64,000 nt of DNA, taken from positions 9,260,903 to 9,324,902 of the forward strand of contig OY754987.1 of assembly GCA_963576475.1 (NCBI GenBank), given 5' to 3'. This DNA comes from Molanna angustata. Taxonomy: Eukaryota; Arthropoda; Insecta; Trichoptera; Molannidae. Below are positions 24,861 to 42,050 of the stretch, piece by piece. Both the position numbers and the translations under genes were made by a program. The notes beneath the pieces are model-generated. The model saw nothing but the letters and a program-made list of their open reading frames with translations, did not search any database and was not told the DNA's origin. Each line of letters opens with the position of its first letter. Positions within the stretch are counted from its first letter, which is position 1.

Positions 24861-27515
24861 CAAAAAAAAAAAAAGAAAAAAAAGTGTTTTGATAGTAAAT
24901 TTGAAAAACAGAAATTAGTGAATATAACTGGCATAAGTCCCATGTTCTCCAACTCAACCGAATCCCGCGAGGAAAAACACCTACAATTTAAGGATAAGGA
25001 AAATGTTAGAGTTCAAATGACATAAGTCTATGTCGCTGATAACGACATATCCTTGTCATTTAAATAACTGGTGGCAGATCTGGAACAGTTACATAATAAA
25101 AAATAACAAAAATTATCCACCATAAAAATATATAAAATTCTTAAACTAGCTGAAACAGAAAATTTTCATATTAAATAAAAATTCCAAATTTTGACATACT
25201 TGCTGTCAAGATTACTATTCATTTAAATGAAACCCCTCTGTTCATAAAACAGACGTAATAACAATTATAATACAGTATTTACAGATCTGGTGGTGAACGT
25301 TTTCAGTCCACTCACGTTTGATTATTTAACCCCTTCAATGACACTCCCGAGAAGCGTTCATTATTTTTTAATCAATGGAAAACTAAGGAAACCCCATCTT
25401 AGCTTTTCGTCTTGTCTCCATATTGTGAGCTTGGATTAGCTATCATTTGTGCTAATTCTCATTGTGAGCTAGAATCTGCGGAAGAGGCTCTCATGTTGAA
25501 ACAGAATCACTCAGATACCATGTATCTTCAAGCGTGATACAGTTATCGTGAGTCCATCCTATAAACACCTTAACTCACGATAAAAAAATTTCATCATAGG
25601 GAAAATTTAAAGTTCAGAATATTTTCCCAGTTAAAACAGCATCATAGTCATCATATCAAATTGTGAGCTTAGCTCAGTATCATACATGTAAGTCTTAATT
25701 GTAAGCCAAGAAATGTGAAAGCTAACATGTAAATTTGTCTATGAAAGATTTATGTGTCAGACATAGCAAATGTAAAATATCATTATTTTAATAATCATTA
25801 TCAATAACTATAAACATCAGTTATCATGAGTACCTCCTATAAACACCTTACCCATGATAAGAAAATTCATCGGGAAGATAAATGCATAAAATTTATCCAC
25901 TTTGATCCCAGATGAAAAACATTTTTATATTAAACAAAAGAAATTTTATACCAGCATCTTATTTCTCCATAACAAATAATAATATAATGCAATTTCAAAA
26001 TTAATATTTCAAGAATGTGATATAAGTCCAGTATCGAATTTGCATTACACTATTTTAATCATAACAGAATTCAATCTTATCTAAAATGTTGTTATATATC
26101 ATGGTATTAGAGATCAGGTTTGGTAATAGATTACCCAATATGTCATACATAAAAGCATCAGCTAGACAGAACATCAGAAATGTAATATCTAATGACTAAA
26201 TTTAATAAAATTTATAACGTCTAATAAATTGTAACTCTTTCTATTGCACAGCAAGTGTGTCTCCTCATGTATGTCATGTAACAGTGTCTCTTCGTCATGA
26301 TTAAGGACACTAGTACATGCAAAGTTATATAAAAAATAATCTACAAAATGACAAGAATTGAGAAAATTTATAACGTTCAACAATTTGTAATTTCTTCTAT
26401 CGCACACCAAGTGTGTCACCTCATGTATCTCATGTGACAGTGTCTCTTTGTTATGATTAAGGACACTAGTCCATGCAAGGTTATAAAAAAATAGTCTACA
26501 GAATGATAAGATTTGAGAAAATTGATAACGTTCAATAATTTGTAATTTCTTCTATCGCACACCAAGTGTGTCACCTCATGTATTTCATGTGACAGACAAT
26601 GATCAGTGTCTCTTCGTTTTGATTACATCAGACATCTAGTTGACCAAACTAAATCTCCAGATGCAGTCTACGATAACTGAGTTGGTCGGCACAGTTATCT
26701 GGAAGAAGACCATGGCATTCCATGCACGTGATACCATAGATATAACTCTTATATGGTAGAAAAATGAGTGAATTATCAAATAAATTTCCTATTATTGTAA
26801 TAAAAAAAACAGAATATAGTGGCATTTCAGTATTTTAAGTTATACCATGACATATAACAATCAATTTCATATTACAATATGAAATTGGTATTCATAAACA
26901 AGAACATTACATATTATACAGTAACCTACATGAAACAAAAAGGAGCTCTAGATATAAACTTTTATCAAATTGATATACTTAGGTTTTCATTCAGGATCAT
27001 ATTTACCATCAACACAATCTGTATGACATATACTAGACAATTTTCCTTGGAAAATATCAGTTTTATAGTCCAACATCTAAACAATATAGGATAACATTTT
27101 AATATAAAAAAGCAAGTACAATGTAGCTCTACAAATTTTGACATAAAAATAGAACTAACTCATCTGAATGAAAACAAAAGTATATGACATCTCAATATTG
27201 TGAAGAAATACTCCATCACAGCATTCCCCACAATATAATTAAATTTAAATTTGTCGAGGAACCCATCATATTAAACATATGCCATCAGAGTACCAATATG
27301 TTCCTCGAGAAATTTCTCATTATAAAAAAAACCAGTATATTTACAGTGTAAACATTTATCAATGTTTGATTAATTTGGTCATCTGACACATTATAATCCT
27401 GAGAATGATAATAGCATTAAGCAGATATGGATGTCATGTATTGGCAATGAAAACATACAAATTATATGATACCGTTGTATCATACTGATGATACAGACAT
27501 CAAAAAAATTTAATA
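24861..27515 (-). other. LTR-element interior, 3' half: no readable gene
   Basis: About 2.65 kb between the integrase remnant and the 3' LTR. An env-like gene could have been here, but no open frame above about 80 codons has a signature. Two diverged segments share TCCTATAAACACCTTA and CACGATAA/CATGATAA (25545-25590 and 25830-25870), and a three-copy tandem repeat lies at 26216-26645. Confidence 0.6.
26216..26645. repeat. Tandem repeat, 155-156-bp unit, about 2.7 copies
   Basis: Units start with AACGTYYAAYAAWTTGTAAY at 26216, 26372 and 26527 and share CACAGCAAGTGTGTCTCCTC or CACACCAAGTGTGTCACCTC and CAGTGTCTCTT. The third unit has a short insertion (ACAATGATCAG) and stops early. Confidence 0.85.
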
Positions 27516-27989
27516 TTAATCTGGTTTTAAGAGATCCTTAATGTGAAAGTTCCCTACAGACTTATTTTGTTCATTCGCTAATGTATAAACTACAGGTGAT
27601 ATTTTTGCTATAATTTTGTTTCTAACAAAGCGTGGAGCTAATTTTGATGAAAAGAATTCAGCGCCTTTGGAGTTTACAAAATTTCTCCGGTAGACAAAGT
27701 CACCTACATTATAAGAGCGTTCGACCCTATTTTTGTTATACAAAGTGGCATTGCGTTTAAAAGCTGACATAAGATTCTTCTGAACTTCAAAAAAAATAAT
27801 TCTTAATTCATCTAGCATTTCAGCATAATCATGGGGCTTTTCTATTTGCATGTCATCTACTGAGATGGGTCCAGGTTGATACCTTTGATGCATCTCACCT
27901 GACAGAATTTGTTCACGACCGTGAAAAAGAAAATAAGGTGTATATCCCGTTGAGATATTTACAGTACCATTCATATAACGCAGCAGCAT
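27516..27989 (-). pseudogene. Ty3/gypsy integrase C-terminal remnant
   Basis: 157 codons. The start matches the end of the integrase core (NGTVNISTGYTPYFLFHGRE, where TGYTPYFLFHGRE is the usual TPxxLxxGRE block). A linker with FEVQKNLMSAFKRNATLYN follows, then the integrase C-terminal domain GDFVYRRNFV, LAPRFVRNKI, SPVVYTL and FHIKDLLKPD. The DDE catalytic residues lie upstream and are not present; the region before 27989 turns directly to noncoding AT-rich sequence. The retained part has no stop, which is odd in a dead gene and suggests either recent loss of the rest or a retained role. Confidence 0.8.
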
Positions 27990-30562
27990 ACTTTGATGAA
28001 ATCATCAATTTATAATTTTCATAAAGCTATAAATTCAAAACTAAGTAACTACTTCAAAACTTTAAGCAAAGTATTAATCAATTAAAAATTACATTCCTAA
28101 GAAAGTTGATTTCAAAATCAAATTAATCAAATTTAAAAGCATAATGTTGAATTCGTTCGCCATTTGTTCAAATACAAAAAAAATTAGAAATCATCACAGT
28201 GCGCCCAATGCCAAACAGTTGAACACCCAAGGCTGAACAAGATTATTAAACAGAAATCTGTCCATCCAAAGCCTATCCAAAAATCCGCCACCGCACTACA
28301 CCGTAATATAATTTCATCCCCGTAATTGACTCGTCATCAATATGTTCCATTTTTAAAGAAATATTATATTGTGGAAATGTCAAAAGAAAGTACCGAAACG
28401 TACGAATGATTTTATAACATCAGCTTATTATTCATAATATAGGATGATTTGATACAACATGATTAATTATTCGTACCGAAAACAATAATCTTTGTAATGT
28501 GTATGACAGTTACAAAAAAAGAAGAGTTTCTTTATAAAATTAACATATTAGTACACGCTACATTATTTCCAATCAATATACAATCATATCTAACAATTAC
28601 AATTATTTCATAACTCAGAACCAACTATTTAGTTGCAGCACGAGTAGTCATGCAACTACATAAGTTTTCCTCCCGCCGTATAGATGGCGTTAATTACACT
28701 TTTGACAAAAGAATATAATTAATTTTCATTTATTTTAACTTTAAAACAGTATTATATCCCCGACATTAATTTTAATGATTGTTAATCATTTCTAAAATAA
28801 ACTACAATGATTATAGTCAGTAAAATGTCAAATAGATTATACAAAAAGTGTATTGTTATACATAAAAGATTCTATCATTTGAACGATGAGTTCCATAACA
28901 TTTCAGAATTATTGACATTACTTTCTATTGAATAACCAGCGTAACATGTTGTTGTAGGTCGATACTGTGTACCACACATTAGACAACATAAATATAATAT
29001 GAAACATTAAACAATTTATTCATAATAGAAACAAGACTCATTTCCATATAAAAATGAAGTTATTATCATCAAGAAGCAACATTACATTTGGTAAATTCAA
29101 ACTAAATCATTCTCAGAGATGACAATATTACATCATAAGTTTATGTCAGACCAAATTAATAAACACGGAATACCTTAAATAAGAAATAGACCAAAATCCA
29201 TATAGAAATATCATCTCTCCGAGCCTTGATTTTTTGTGATTATACAGCAGATTCAAATTCAGCATTCCCAAAAAATATTTCATAGAGTTCACCAACACTT
29301 TCCATCTGTAAAAGTGAAAATATTTAATTGCATATTCATTACAATCATAAACAAAACTCCCTATAGCACACATTGATTTGAGATTCAATTTAAAAGAACA
29401 TTTTCAGTTATTATTTTATACAACATAGATGAACTTTAACATTAAAATTGAGAAAAAAAAACACATGTTCCCCACAGAGAATAAAGACTCAAATTGCTTT
29501 AAAACACCATTTCCTTTTAATTATATTGATTTAACATGAATTTAGAAAACTTTTTATTATTATCGAAGAGTATTATATCAATAATATCATTATTTAAAAA
29601 AGACATTGATTATTTTTCACTTGTTACAAGAAAAAATATTAACTGCCATGCAACAATGTTGATTCTATGCAGGTATCAGACAGACTTCTTTTGGTAATTA
29701 CCACAACAATCTTCTAATTAATTTCTACCCCACATATGATTTTTATAATTATTTTTTACAAGTTCAAATTTTATGACCGACCCAAGAAAAATGTATACTA
29801 TGTTGTATGTTAGCAAAAAGGAAATTACAACGCTTATAAAGATTCATATTTTTTTATCTATAACATAGGTATTCAACATTAAAAATGCAAACCAAACATG
29901 AAATAACATTTAGCACAGTCCAACGACAAATTAAAATTATACAACCTGATGTTTTTTGAAGACAGTTTCAATTATAAAAATTTGATACCCTCATTATGTA
30001 TGTTCAGTTAAAATGTGACATTTTAATTATGAAATCAGAAAAATAATTCTAATCAATTTATAGATTTCCAAAAAAAATAGACATTAATAATAATTGATGA
30101 CAACTCAAGTTTTGTACTGAAAAGAAAGTGAATTTTTATGTTATAGTCCTCACGACATTTAATTATTTATTAGTTTACAATACAACCTGATTGAGTAGAT
30201 TTCTTGAATGGTATTTCTCGAATAAGACTGGTCATAATGGGCTCTTCCACACTTTTTAGAAATAGTTTGGTTGACTTCTGGTCATCTCCTGATTATAATC
30301 TCACAGCTCGGCTTTCATGACGATGGATTCTGCGCAGTCCTCAGATTAAGGATGGGTTTAAGGAAGGAAAGGAATCGCTACCACAAAGTACACGAACTAA
30401 TTATCAATTTTACGTTCTCTACAAACACTAATCTGTCCCACACAAACATCTGACTTTAAAAAGAGTTATAGAATGGGCGCCAGTCTTACAATCAATAAAA
30501 ATAAAAAATACAAATGGAATTTAAATCCTAATAGTCCGCGCTCTTCAATTTTTTTAAAAAAT
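27990..30562 (-). other. LTR-element interior, 5' half: gag-pol replaced by noncoding sequence
   Basis: About 2.6 kb where gag, protease and RT would lie. All frames are closed by frequent stops and the base composition is AT-rich and low in structure. It may be foreign sequence captured between LTRs. The stretch 30230-30420 is less AT-rich but no homology could be read. Confidence 0.6.
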
Positions 30563-30586
30563 CCTGCCCCACTTTGGGCCGACAAT
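30563..30586 (-). other. Primer-binding-like site
   Basis: Directly inside the upstream LTR the minus strand reads TTGTCGGCCCAAAGTGGGGC. This resembles, but does not equal, the tRNA-Lys-type site of gypsy elements (GGCGCCCAACGTGGGGC). A search against insect tRNA 3' ends would settle the primer. Confidence 0.5.
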
Positions 30587-32508
<1,922 letters not shown>

Positions 32509-32653
32509 TTTTTGTTTCTATTAAGTTTTTCAAACTTAACTTTGTATTTAGATAAAAATATTTTAAGGCCCTTGCATACGCTGGATATACGGATGATGTA
32601 CACAAACATGCATCTAAATAACCTCCTAATGTATGAAACACGAAAAACTATTG

Positions 32654-32853
32654 NNNNNNNNNNNNNNNNNNNNNNNNNNNNNNNNNNNNNNNNNNNNNNN
32701 NNNNNNNNNNNNNNNNNNNNNNNNNNNNNNNNNNNNNNNNNNNNNNNNNNNNNNNNNNNNNNNNNNNNNNNNNNNNNNNNNNNNNNNNNNNNNNNNNNNN
32801 NNNNNNNNNNNNNNNNNNNNNNNNNNNNNNNNNNNNNNNNNNNNNNNNNNNNN
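32654..32853. other. Assembly gap, 200 N
   Basis: Exactly 200 N, likely a fixed-size placeholder. The true distance is unknown. Confidence 0.99.
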
Positions 32854-33360
32854 AAACAAAAATTCAAAATTCTGAGTATAAAAGTTTTGTAGGCCTATAA
32901 CTATTTATGTATTCTGAAGTTTTGGGCTCTGTAAATTGAGCAGATCAAAAGTTATAAGGGGAGACGGACACACACACACACACACACCCTCACACACACA
33001 CACACACATGCACGCACGCACGCACGCACGCATGCACGCACGCACGCACGCATGCACGCACGCACGCACGCACGCATGCACGCACGCACGCACGCACAAG
33101 CACACGCATACGCACACAAAACTCACACGAAATATTTTACTCCGAATTCTGAGTAAATCCGTGTATGGAACATATATGCTGTGAAGCCACTATGTTGGTG
33201 TTTTATGACTTGGAAAAGCCGTGAAAAAAGTAGACCCTGCATACAATTCTCGCGTATCCTGGCTTGAAACATTGTCGATATGTTAAGAGAACAAAGGTCT
33301 CTTAAACAAATCGACAGTTGAAATATGTAATTAAGATAAACGCAAAAAAACAATAAGAAA

Positions 33361-33750
33361 CTAGTTGCATGTAATACATGAGATCCAACTATCGATAACG
33401 ATAGTATGTTAGTTGAAGAATAAGTACCAAACTATAAACCCATAAATCCAAATTATTGAATATTTTAAGATATTTTGTTTTCTATACAACAGATGTAGGT
33501 ATGTATGTCAAGATAGGACAGTATGGAGGTCAGTCCTTTTTTCTAACCAGAATATGAAAACAGCATGATGGTATGATGGACGACATTATATAGAATATGA
33601 TATTTGCTGCGAAGCCTCTAAGTTTGTGTTTTTTGCATGCAATAAGTCCACTATGGTAGGTATACAAAATGTTCCTAATACGCGCATCTTGGCTTAGTAC
33701 TGTCGATATGTTTAGATAAATAAATTTTCTTAAACAAATCGACAGTTGGA
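33361..33750 (-). mobile_element. HINE-like short copy (in duplication B)
   Basis: Counterpart of 19244-19633, same ends and length. Confidence 0.7.
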
Positions 33751-34379
33751 TTACATAAACATCAACCATTATACACAGTTAGTACAACATCTGCCGGGTT
33801 TGTAATATTTTTAAATTTTGTTGAAAGTATCATTAACAGATTTTTAATTATCTCAATAGAGACGAAGTTGGAATATTTATTGTAGGAGAACCGGGAAATC
33901 AAGGCACCTACAGGGCTTAAATATCATTGACTCCCGACAGAAAAAAATCCAATGTTTGCGCATATGCAATAATACAAATATTCGAAAGTATCATTATTAT
34001 TTATTTTCTTCGCAAATACACGATACTGTGGTGAGTTCGAAAGAGAATGTGTACCAAGAGTTAAGTAATACGATCGCTAATCAATGTGTTATCTGATCTG
34101 CGTGACAAACGGGAAGTCTATAATACAAGCCTAAATCCCTTTTACGGAAATGTAGAAATTATGTTTACCACTAACGAATTTCTATTTAAGCCGGGACGCG
34201 GCCAATCTATGGTTTGAAAAAAGGTAAAGTAATTATACTCACTCCTCAAAAATTCACTGAAAACCAATGATTTAAATAATATACGGAGTAAATGAAATGA
34301 CCCTTAATAAACATTTAGTGACATCGAAAATAAACAGTCACCAAGCTTTAAAATATTCTCATATCATTTATATTAATTT

Positions 34380-34590
34380 AATGGATAGATGGGTCGATGG
34401 CAGAGCGGCTAGCGCGCTGGGCTGGTAATCCAGTGGTCGCGAGTTCGAATCCTGTCTCGACCGATTTCGTTTACCTATAGCACATGCATTTATTTGATTT
34501 TTTTCGGGAACGTAGGAAGATGTATATGTACTTGTTTAACAAGGACATATTCATTTTTTATATTTAAAAAAAAATATATATTAATAAAGA
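34380..34590 (+). repeat. SINE-1 copy (in duplication B)
   Basis: Counterpart of the SINE at 20270 with intact A and B boxes; TTTTTCGGGAACG here against TTTTTAGGGAACG in copy A. Confidence 0.87.
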
Positions 34591-35165
34591 TGCCGGTGTG
34601 TCGACAAAAATGCGCATGGCATGCTTTTTTATAGGATAATGCACACCCGTTCACCTGCCGATGGTTACCCCACATTGTGTGGAACGCAGTGAGGATCGAT
34701 CCATGAAAGTGTACAGTATGATACCAATGATTAACAATAAAATGAATGAGTTTGTTAATTTTTTATTTATTTACATAAGGTACTAAAAATATAATAACTA
34801 AACAATAATAGTAGGTATTCAACAATCATTTCGAAATGAATGTTGTGAACTATTCAATATCATATTCTAAATAATGATAGACGACAATTTATTTATTAAA
34901 TAACTGTAACACTGAAAGATAATTAATATCAATATGTTAAGTTAATTTTTTAATCAACAGATATACATACTTAGAAAATAAAACACTGAACGAAAACCAA
35001 TATTAACATACGATTGAAACCTCGACTATTTTATATTATGAACATTCGATTGAAACCTTGAACAACTTAGGAACTCAAACACTGAACGAAAATGAATATC
35101 AACATTCGATTGAAAACTCGTCTATTATAAAATAAGATGATTTTTTAACCAACAGATTTTTAAAA

Positions 35166-36387
35166 TTAGTTGCATGTAACACATGAGATCCAACTGTCGA
35201 TAGCGATAGTATGTATAGTTGAAGAATAAGTATCAAACTATAAACCCATAAATATAAATTGTTTAATATTTAAAGATATTTGGTTTTCTATACAACACAT
35301 TACCTAGGTATTTATTTATTTATTTATTTATTTAGGGACAAATACAGTCTTAAAATACTAAAATAGTATAATACACTATAAAATAAAAATAAACAGACCA
35401 ATTACATATGTCCACAGATATTAAATATGAAACATTTTAAACATCATTAATTTAAATATAACTAAGATGTATGTTTGCCTGTGACGGGAAAGGAAGGGAA
35501 GAGAAAAAAAAGGATGGGAAAAGGATTGTGACAGTTAAATTATATATGTATGTCAAGATAGGATAGTATGGATGTCAGTCCTTTGATCCTACCCAGAATA
35601 TGAAAACAGCATGATGGTATGTATGTATGTTTGGAGATTAGTATCAAACAATTAAGTCTTCTTAGATATTGTGTGTAGGCGACTGCCATACAAATTGTAT
35701 GAAGGAATGTCGTCACTAAATTCAATTTTTATAAAAATTGTTAAAAAGAATTTGAGATGTGCTAATACAATGGTTATATTTTTTATAGAAAATAAAATTA
35801 TCTAGTTGGGGTGTTTCGGTTTGTTCAATGTTTTTAAAAAAAATTGGAAATATAGGCAGTTAAACTCATAAATTTTTCATAAAAAAATATTTTTCTTATT
35901 AAAAAATGTTTGAGAAACCCTGGATTTTTTTTTTAATACTCATTTAATATTTTGTGTTTGTCTATATTTATACCAATTTTCAGCGTTCTAGCTTTTATGG
36001 TTTCTGAGATATATGGAAAAATATACCAAAATTTCAAAAGTTTATAACCCCTGACTGAAACAAAAATTCAAAATTCTAAGTATAAAAGTTTTGTAGGCCT
36101 ATAACTTTTTATATATTCTGAAATTTTGGGCTCTGTAAATTGAGCGGATCAAAAGTTATAAGAGGGGACGGACACACAGACACACAAAACTCACATAAAA
36201 TGTTCTACTCCGTATTCTGAGTAAATCCATGTAATGGAACATATATGCTGCGAGGCCTCTAGTTGATGTTATTAGCATGCAAAAAGTCCACTACGCCATA
36301 AAAAATGTTCTTTCGTACACGCATCTTGGCTTAATAAGGACGATTCATTCAGAGAATTGAATTCTCATAAACGAATCGACAGTTGGA
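35166..36387 (-). mobile_element. HINE-like long copy (in duplication B)
   Basis: Counterpart of 21030-22249, including the nested (TTTA)n insertion. Confidence 0.72.
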
Positions 36388-37353
36388 AAATTAAATTATC
36401 TAGTTGGGGTTTTTCGGTTTTTTTCGATATTCAAAAAAATGGAAACATAGGCAGTTAAACTCATAAATTTATCATAAAAAAATATTTTTCTTTACAAAAA
36501 ATGTTTGAGAAACCCTGGAATTTTTTTGAAAAAACTCATTTTAGATTTTGTATATGTCTATGTTGATTCCAATTTTCAGTGTTCTAGCTTTTATGGTTTC
36601 TGAGATATATGGAAATTTTCTATAAAAAATATTAACATTGCAATAGTAAGTAAGTAGGTACGCGCATCAGAGTAACAATAAACAAATTGATAGTTTTATG
36701 AACCATGTAAAAATAAAAGTAAGTAGGTACGCGCATGAGAAAGTAACAATAATCAAATCAACATATACCTAGTATGAACTTTGTAAAACTGAAAGTAAGT
36801 AGGTACGCGCACGAGAGAGAGTAGGTATCAATACATATATCGACAGTTGTATGAAGTCGTAAAAATAAAAGTAAGTAGGTACGCGCTTTTTCAAGGCAAT
36901 ATTTAAAATGCGTTGAATTGTATTCATTTTATCGCGAAGGTCACAGAGACATGGTTGAAGAGTATTGAGCGCGGACGCAAGACGATCGGAGCCATATATA
37001 TAAATCACCTTCAAAATATACTCCGAACAAATCTCCGTGCGGCCAAGGTCAACATGTAATATTTTGCCGCGGATGCAAAACGATCGGTGGCTTAGTAAAA
37101 ATATACACCTTCAAAATATACACTGAATAAATCTCCGTGCGGCCAATGGTTGAACTAATAATATTCATTTCAAGATATTTTGATATTTTTTTTGCTTCCA
37201 TGTAAATTTTTGCCAGTTGATTCTCTATGGTATAAGCAACAGAATGGTAGTTTTTGGCGTGAAAATTATCTTGCGTCCGTATACCGGACGCGAAAAGTTG
37301 GTGGACGCAACAACCCTATACGAATTTCACATAGGTGACGCAACAAGTATTGC

Positions 37354-38790
<1,437 letters not shown>

Positions 38791-38799
38791 ACACTATAA

Positions 38800-40119
38800 A
38801 CATATTAAGAAAGCTTGTTTACATATTTATTAACCTTAGAAACATAATTAACTTAAAATTACTTAAAAATGTATATTATTACGCTTTCGCCCATTCGATA
38901 ATGCAAGATGGAATTGTTGCATGGAGGGGGGCTATTAAACATCCATTATGCCTCTAGAAATTGCAAAAAGATTGATAATTAAAATAATAAATAAAAAACG
39001 AACTGACTACCCAGATTTGCATCTTTTTGTGAATTTAAAAATATTTATAAAAGAATTGTGCAGTTTCAAATACATACATCAAGACAGTTTCAAATACATA
39101 AAGAAGGTCGTGTGGTGAGTGAAAGACAAAATATAGTGGGTTAATTGTGTACCGCGTTAACACATACAAGTTTTGCACAGCACTACAACACGTACAATGG
39201 GGTGGTGTGGTTCAATCAACTTGAAACAGATTTGAGACTGGCAAATGAATATAATGAATTCAAAATAAAAATAAAAAATAAAATAAAATTATTAAGTTTG
39301 ACTTATTTTTAAATTTATTGACTTCTTTTTGTATAGATAATAATTATGTAGGTATATATAATATTTTGTTTTTAAATTTCTGCATTACACACGAGTACTT
39401 GCACTCTGGTAAAGAGAAATATCTTTTAACTTACTGTATATCTTTTTCTATATTTTTTTATTGTTTTTTACTCCTCACTAACACAAGGTGATATAGTGGG
39501 GAGTTATGATTTCGCAATTTTTAAGGGTATTTTTTTTTTGCAGATTATCAACTAGTATCATGCTGAGATTGTATTCTGAAAGTTTCATCACAATGTATCT
39601 GTGTGTGTGAGCTATGTACGGCGTGTTCATTTTTACTTAATCCATTATAGACTAAAGTACTCATTCGATTCTATTCAAATTTTGCAAATATGTATATCTA
39701 ATACTCGATTAGATGCCATTAAATTTTGAACGATATATGATTAGTGCTTCTCAATTTTTTTAACTGTCAAATATTTCAAAGTGACCCCAAGCTCAGGAAA
39801 CTTAAAATTTGAAATTTTTATTTTCAAATTCGTAAAAAGGCACATCACTTTCATAAAATGGCATTGAAGAGTTATCAAGTTTTTATAATAAAATATTTAA
39901 ATAAAAAATAATTTAACAAACTCATTTCATGAAAATGTTGGAAATTTTCCATACAAAATTTGAATACTTTATAGAATGACTTGTTAGTGAGGAGTTTAGC
40001 GTTGGCCACAACCCACTCGTTTTTTTTTGTATTATAAATTTAATTAAATAAAAAAAAATAATGATAAAAAAAAAATTTCAAGGATATTATTTACAGTCCA
40101 TCCTCCAGTATTTCGGACA
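38800..40119. other. No gene; old repeats
   Basis: AT-rich sequence. 39466-39545 is the inverted partner of 4325-4413, and the part following it (39545-39640) resembles 45375-45480. Nothing else is recognised. Confidence 0.5.
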
Positions 40120-40129
40120 TTAAAATCTT

Positions 40130-40252
40130 CCAAAAGGCACCTGGTTTCCTTGTAGTAATGAGAAAAATGGGAGGATGTAAGATCCGAAACCAGGTGCCAA
40201 AAGGCACCTGGTTTCCTTGTAGTAATGAGAAAAATGGGAGGATGTAAGATCC
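40130..40252. repeat. Tandem duplication, 67-bp period
   Basis: CCAAAAGGCACCTGGTTTCC begins at 40130 and again at 40197; both copies run identically to GGGAGGATGTAAGATCC. The bases joining them (GAAACCAGGTG) are the reverse complement of the start CACCTGGTTTC, so each copy start can fold onto the junction. Confidence 0.9.
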
Positions 40253-40419
40253 AGGGATCTTTCACCAACCAGAAAGAGTCCGACCTAAATACTAAATACT
40301 AATGTTAGTATAACGTTAACACTAAAGTTAAGAGATCACGTGGCTTACTAACTGGAATATGTAAAAATGTTTTTATTCAAGTATACCCACATGTCCCACA
40401 TACATTTATGTTTTATAAC

Positions 40420-40960
40420 TTCTTCTTCTTCTTCTTCTTGTGTCATATCAGGTCCCGCCGACGTTGACGACCAACATAGAGAAAGCCTCCCTGTCCTGTG
40501 CAGTGCGAAACAGCTCCTCCACAGTTCCTGTACCGGTCCATTCGCGGATGTTTTGCAGCCTGGAAATCTGTTTTCTTCCGACCCCTCTAAGACCCTCAAT
40601 CTTCCCCTTCACGACGAGCTGAAGGATGACATATTTTTCACCTCTCTGAATATGGCCGAAGTACAACACTTTACATTGGTGAATAATTCTCTTTTGGTGT
40701 TGGCTCTACGTAGTAATTCAGTGTTACTGACCATGTCATTCCATGGTATTCTAAACATTCTGCGGTGGATCCATATTTCAAATGCTTCAAGGCGGTTTAT
40801 AATATTAACTTTGATAGTCCACGCCTCCACTCCATAAAGCAGAACTGACCACACATAACACTTGACCATTCTTTGTCTCACCTTTAAGTTAATATTGTCG
40901 TCGAGGAGAAGATTTTTCATTTTGTAAAATGCCGATAGGGCCGCATCTATTCTGCATTAT
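40420..40960 (-). pseudogene. LINE-B (RTE-type) C-terminal fragment
   Basis: Minus strand, first frame (40920-40640): LLLDDNINLKVRQRMVKCYV, LLYGVEAWTIK, LEAFEIWIHRRMFRIPWNDM. After a frameshift near 40640 the second frame (40669-40448) reads LYFGHIQRGEKY, VVKGKIEGLRGVGRKQISRL and ELFRTAQDREAFSMLV. These are the well-conserved tail blocks of RTE-like LINE proteins. RT catalytic motifs are absent. The 3' end is a (CTT)n tract at 40420-40440, a usual kind of simple-repeat tail for such elements. Confidence 0.78.
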
Positions 40961-40984
40961 ACTTCAGTGTCAGGGTCTAAATTC

Positions 40985-41825
40985 TCAGTAATTACACTAC
41001 CCAAATACTTGAATTATAACTAAAAAAAATTTAATACCTACATAAATATAAAATGACTCATTTGGAGTGCAAATCTCAACTTCAACCAAGTGATTACAAG
41101 ATAACTGATCGAGGCAAATAAAATTGAAGTAGGAGTTGAAAAAGCTGTGCAGTTCATCGGAGTATTATTTGCAGTTGTATCAAATCAGCTGTGGAAAATC
41201 TACATACACCTACATCGATTGCGTCTTTATGTATGGAAAGGCGGGTATGCCTATATTATTTACATCCCACCAAAGACATTTTACATGTTTACATAACAAA
41301 GACAATAGTGGCGTACCAAATAGACTGAGTCATTAGGCAACCAACCAACATGGGGGCTTCATCAATCATTCTATTCAGGTTGCTTCACCACTGACGTTTA
41401 CCCCCACACCGCTGCGTGGCCCTAGACGATTCCCCGGATACCCCAAATAGGCGCCATATTGATTTTCTTTCATGTCCCTTGTGTTAGGTTATTATGGACG
41501 ATATTAATTAGCATAGGTATATATTAACATATTTGTTGTCATTTTAAATATAATTATGTACAAAGTGTGTAAGTTCAGTAATATTCAAATAGTAAATTCA
41601 GTAATATATGTACAAAGTAATAAGTTCAGCAAGACTCTGGAATAATTTGAGTCCTGATATGACTTCGTCAAACTTTTCATTTTCAAGAAAAGACTAAAGC
41701 AGGGATATCTCTCCGAAAATACCTGATCCCTCTCCTTTTCCTTCCTTCCCTTTGCTACGTAATATTTATCCCTAAACACCTGATCTCGATTTCCTCTTCT
41801 GTTCCTTCTCTGTTCTTTTTTTTAC
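40985..41825. other. No gene seen
   Basis: No coding or repeat signature that I can support. Confidence 0.45.
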
Positions 41826-41837
41826 AATGATGTTTTT

Positions 41838-42050
41838 TTATTTATCTTGGTGTTATGTATATTTATCTTGGTGTTATGTATATTTATCTTGGTGTTATGT
41901 ATATTTATCTTGGTGTTATGTATATTTATCTTGGTGTTATGTATATTTATCTTGGTGTTATGTATATTTATCTTGGTGTTATGTATATTTATCTTGGTGT
42001 TATGTATATTTATCTTGGTGTTATGTATATTTATCTTGGTGTTATGTATA
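41838..42050. repeat. Minisatellite, 21-bp unit, ten copies
   Basis: Ten almost identical units TTTATCTTGGTGTTATGTAT plus A. Because 21 is divisible by three and no frame of the unit has a stop, all three forward frames stay open (YLSWCYV, FILVLCI, IYLGVMY). It sits inside a T-rich stretch and is followed by a SINE-3-like tail (GGTTGGTTGGAAGTAATTGC) at 42128-42190. Confidence 0.95.

Noticed and set aside
40367..40837. 156-codon plus-strand frame
   Set aside because: Antisense of the LINE-B C-terminal fragment.
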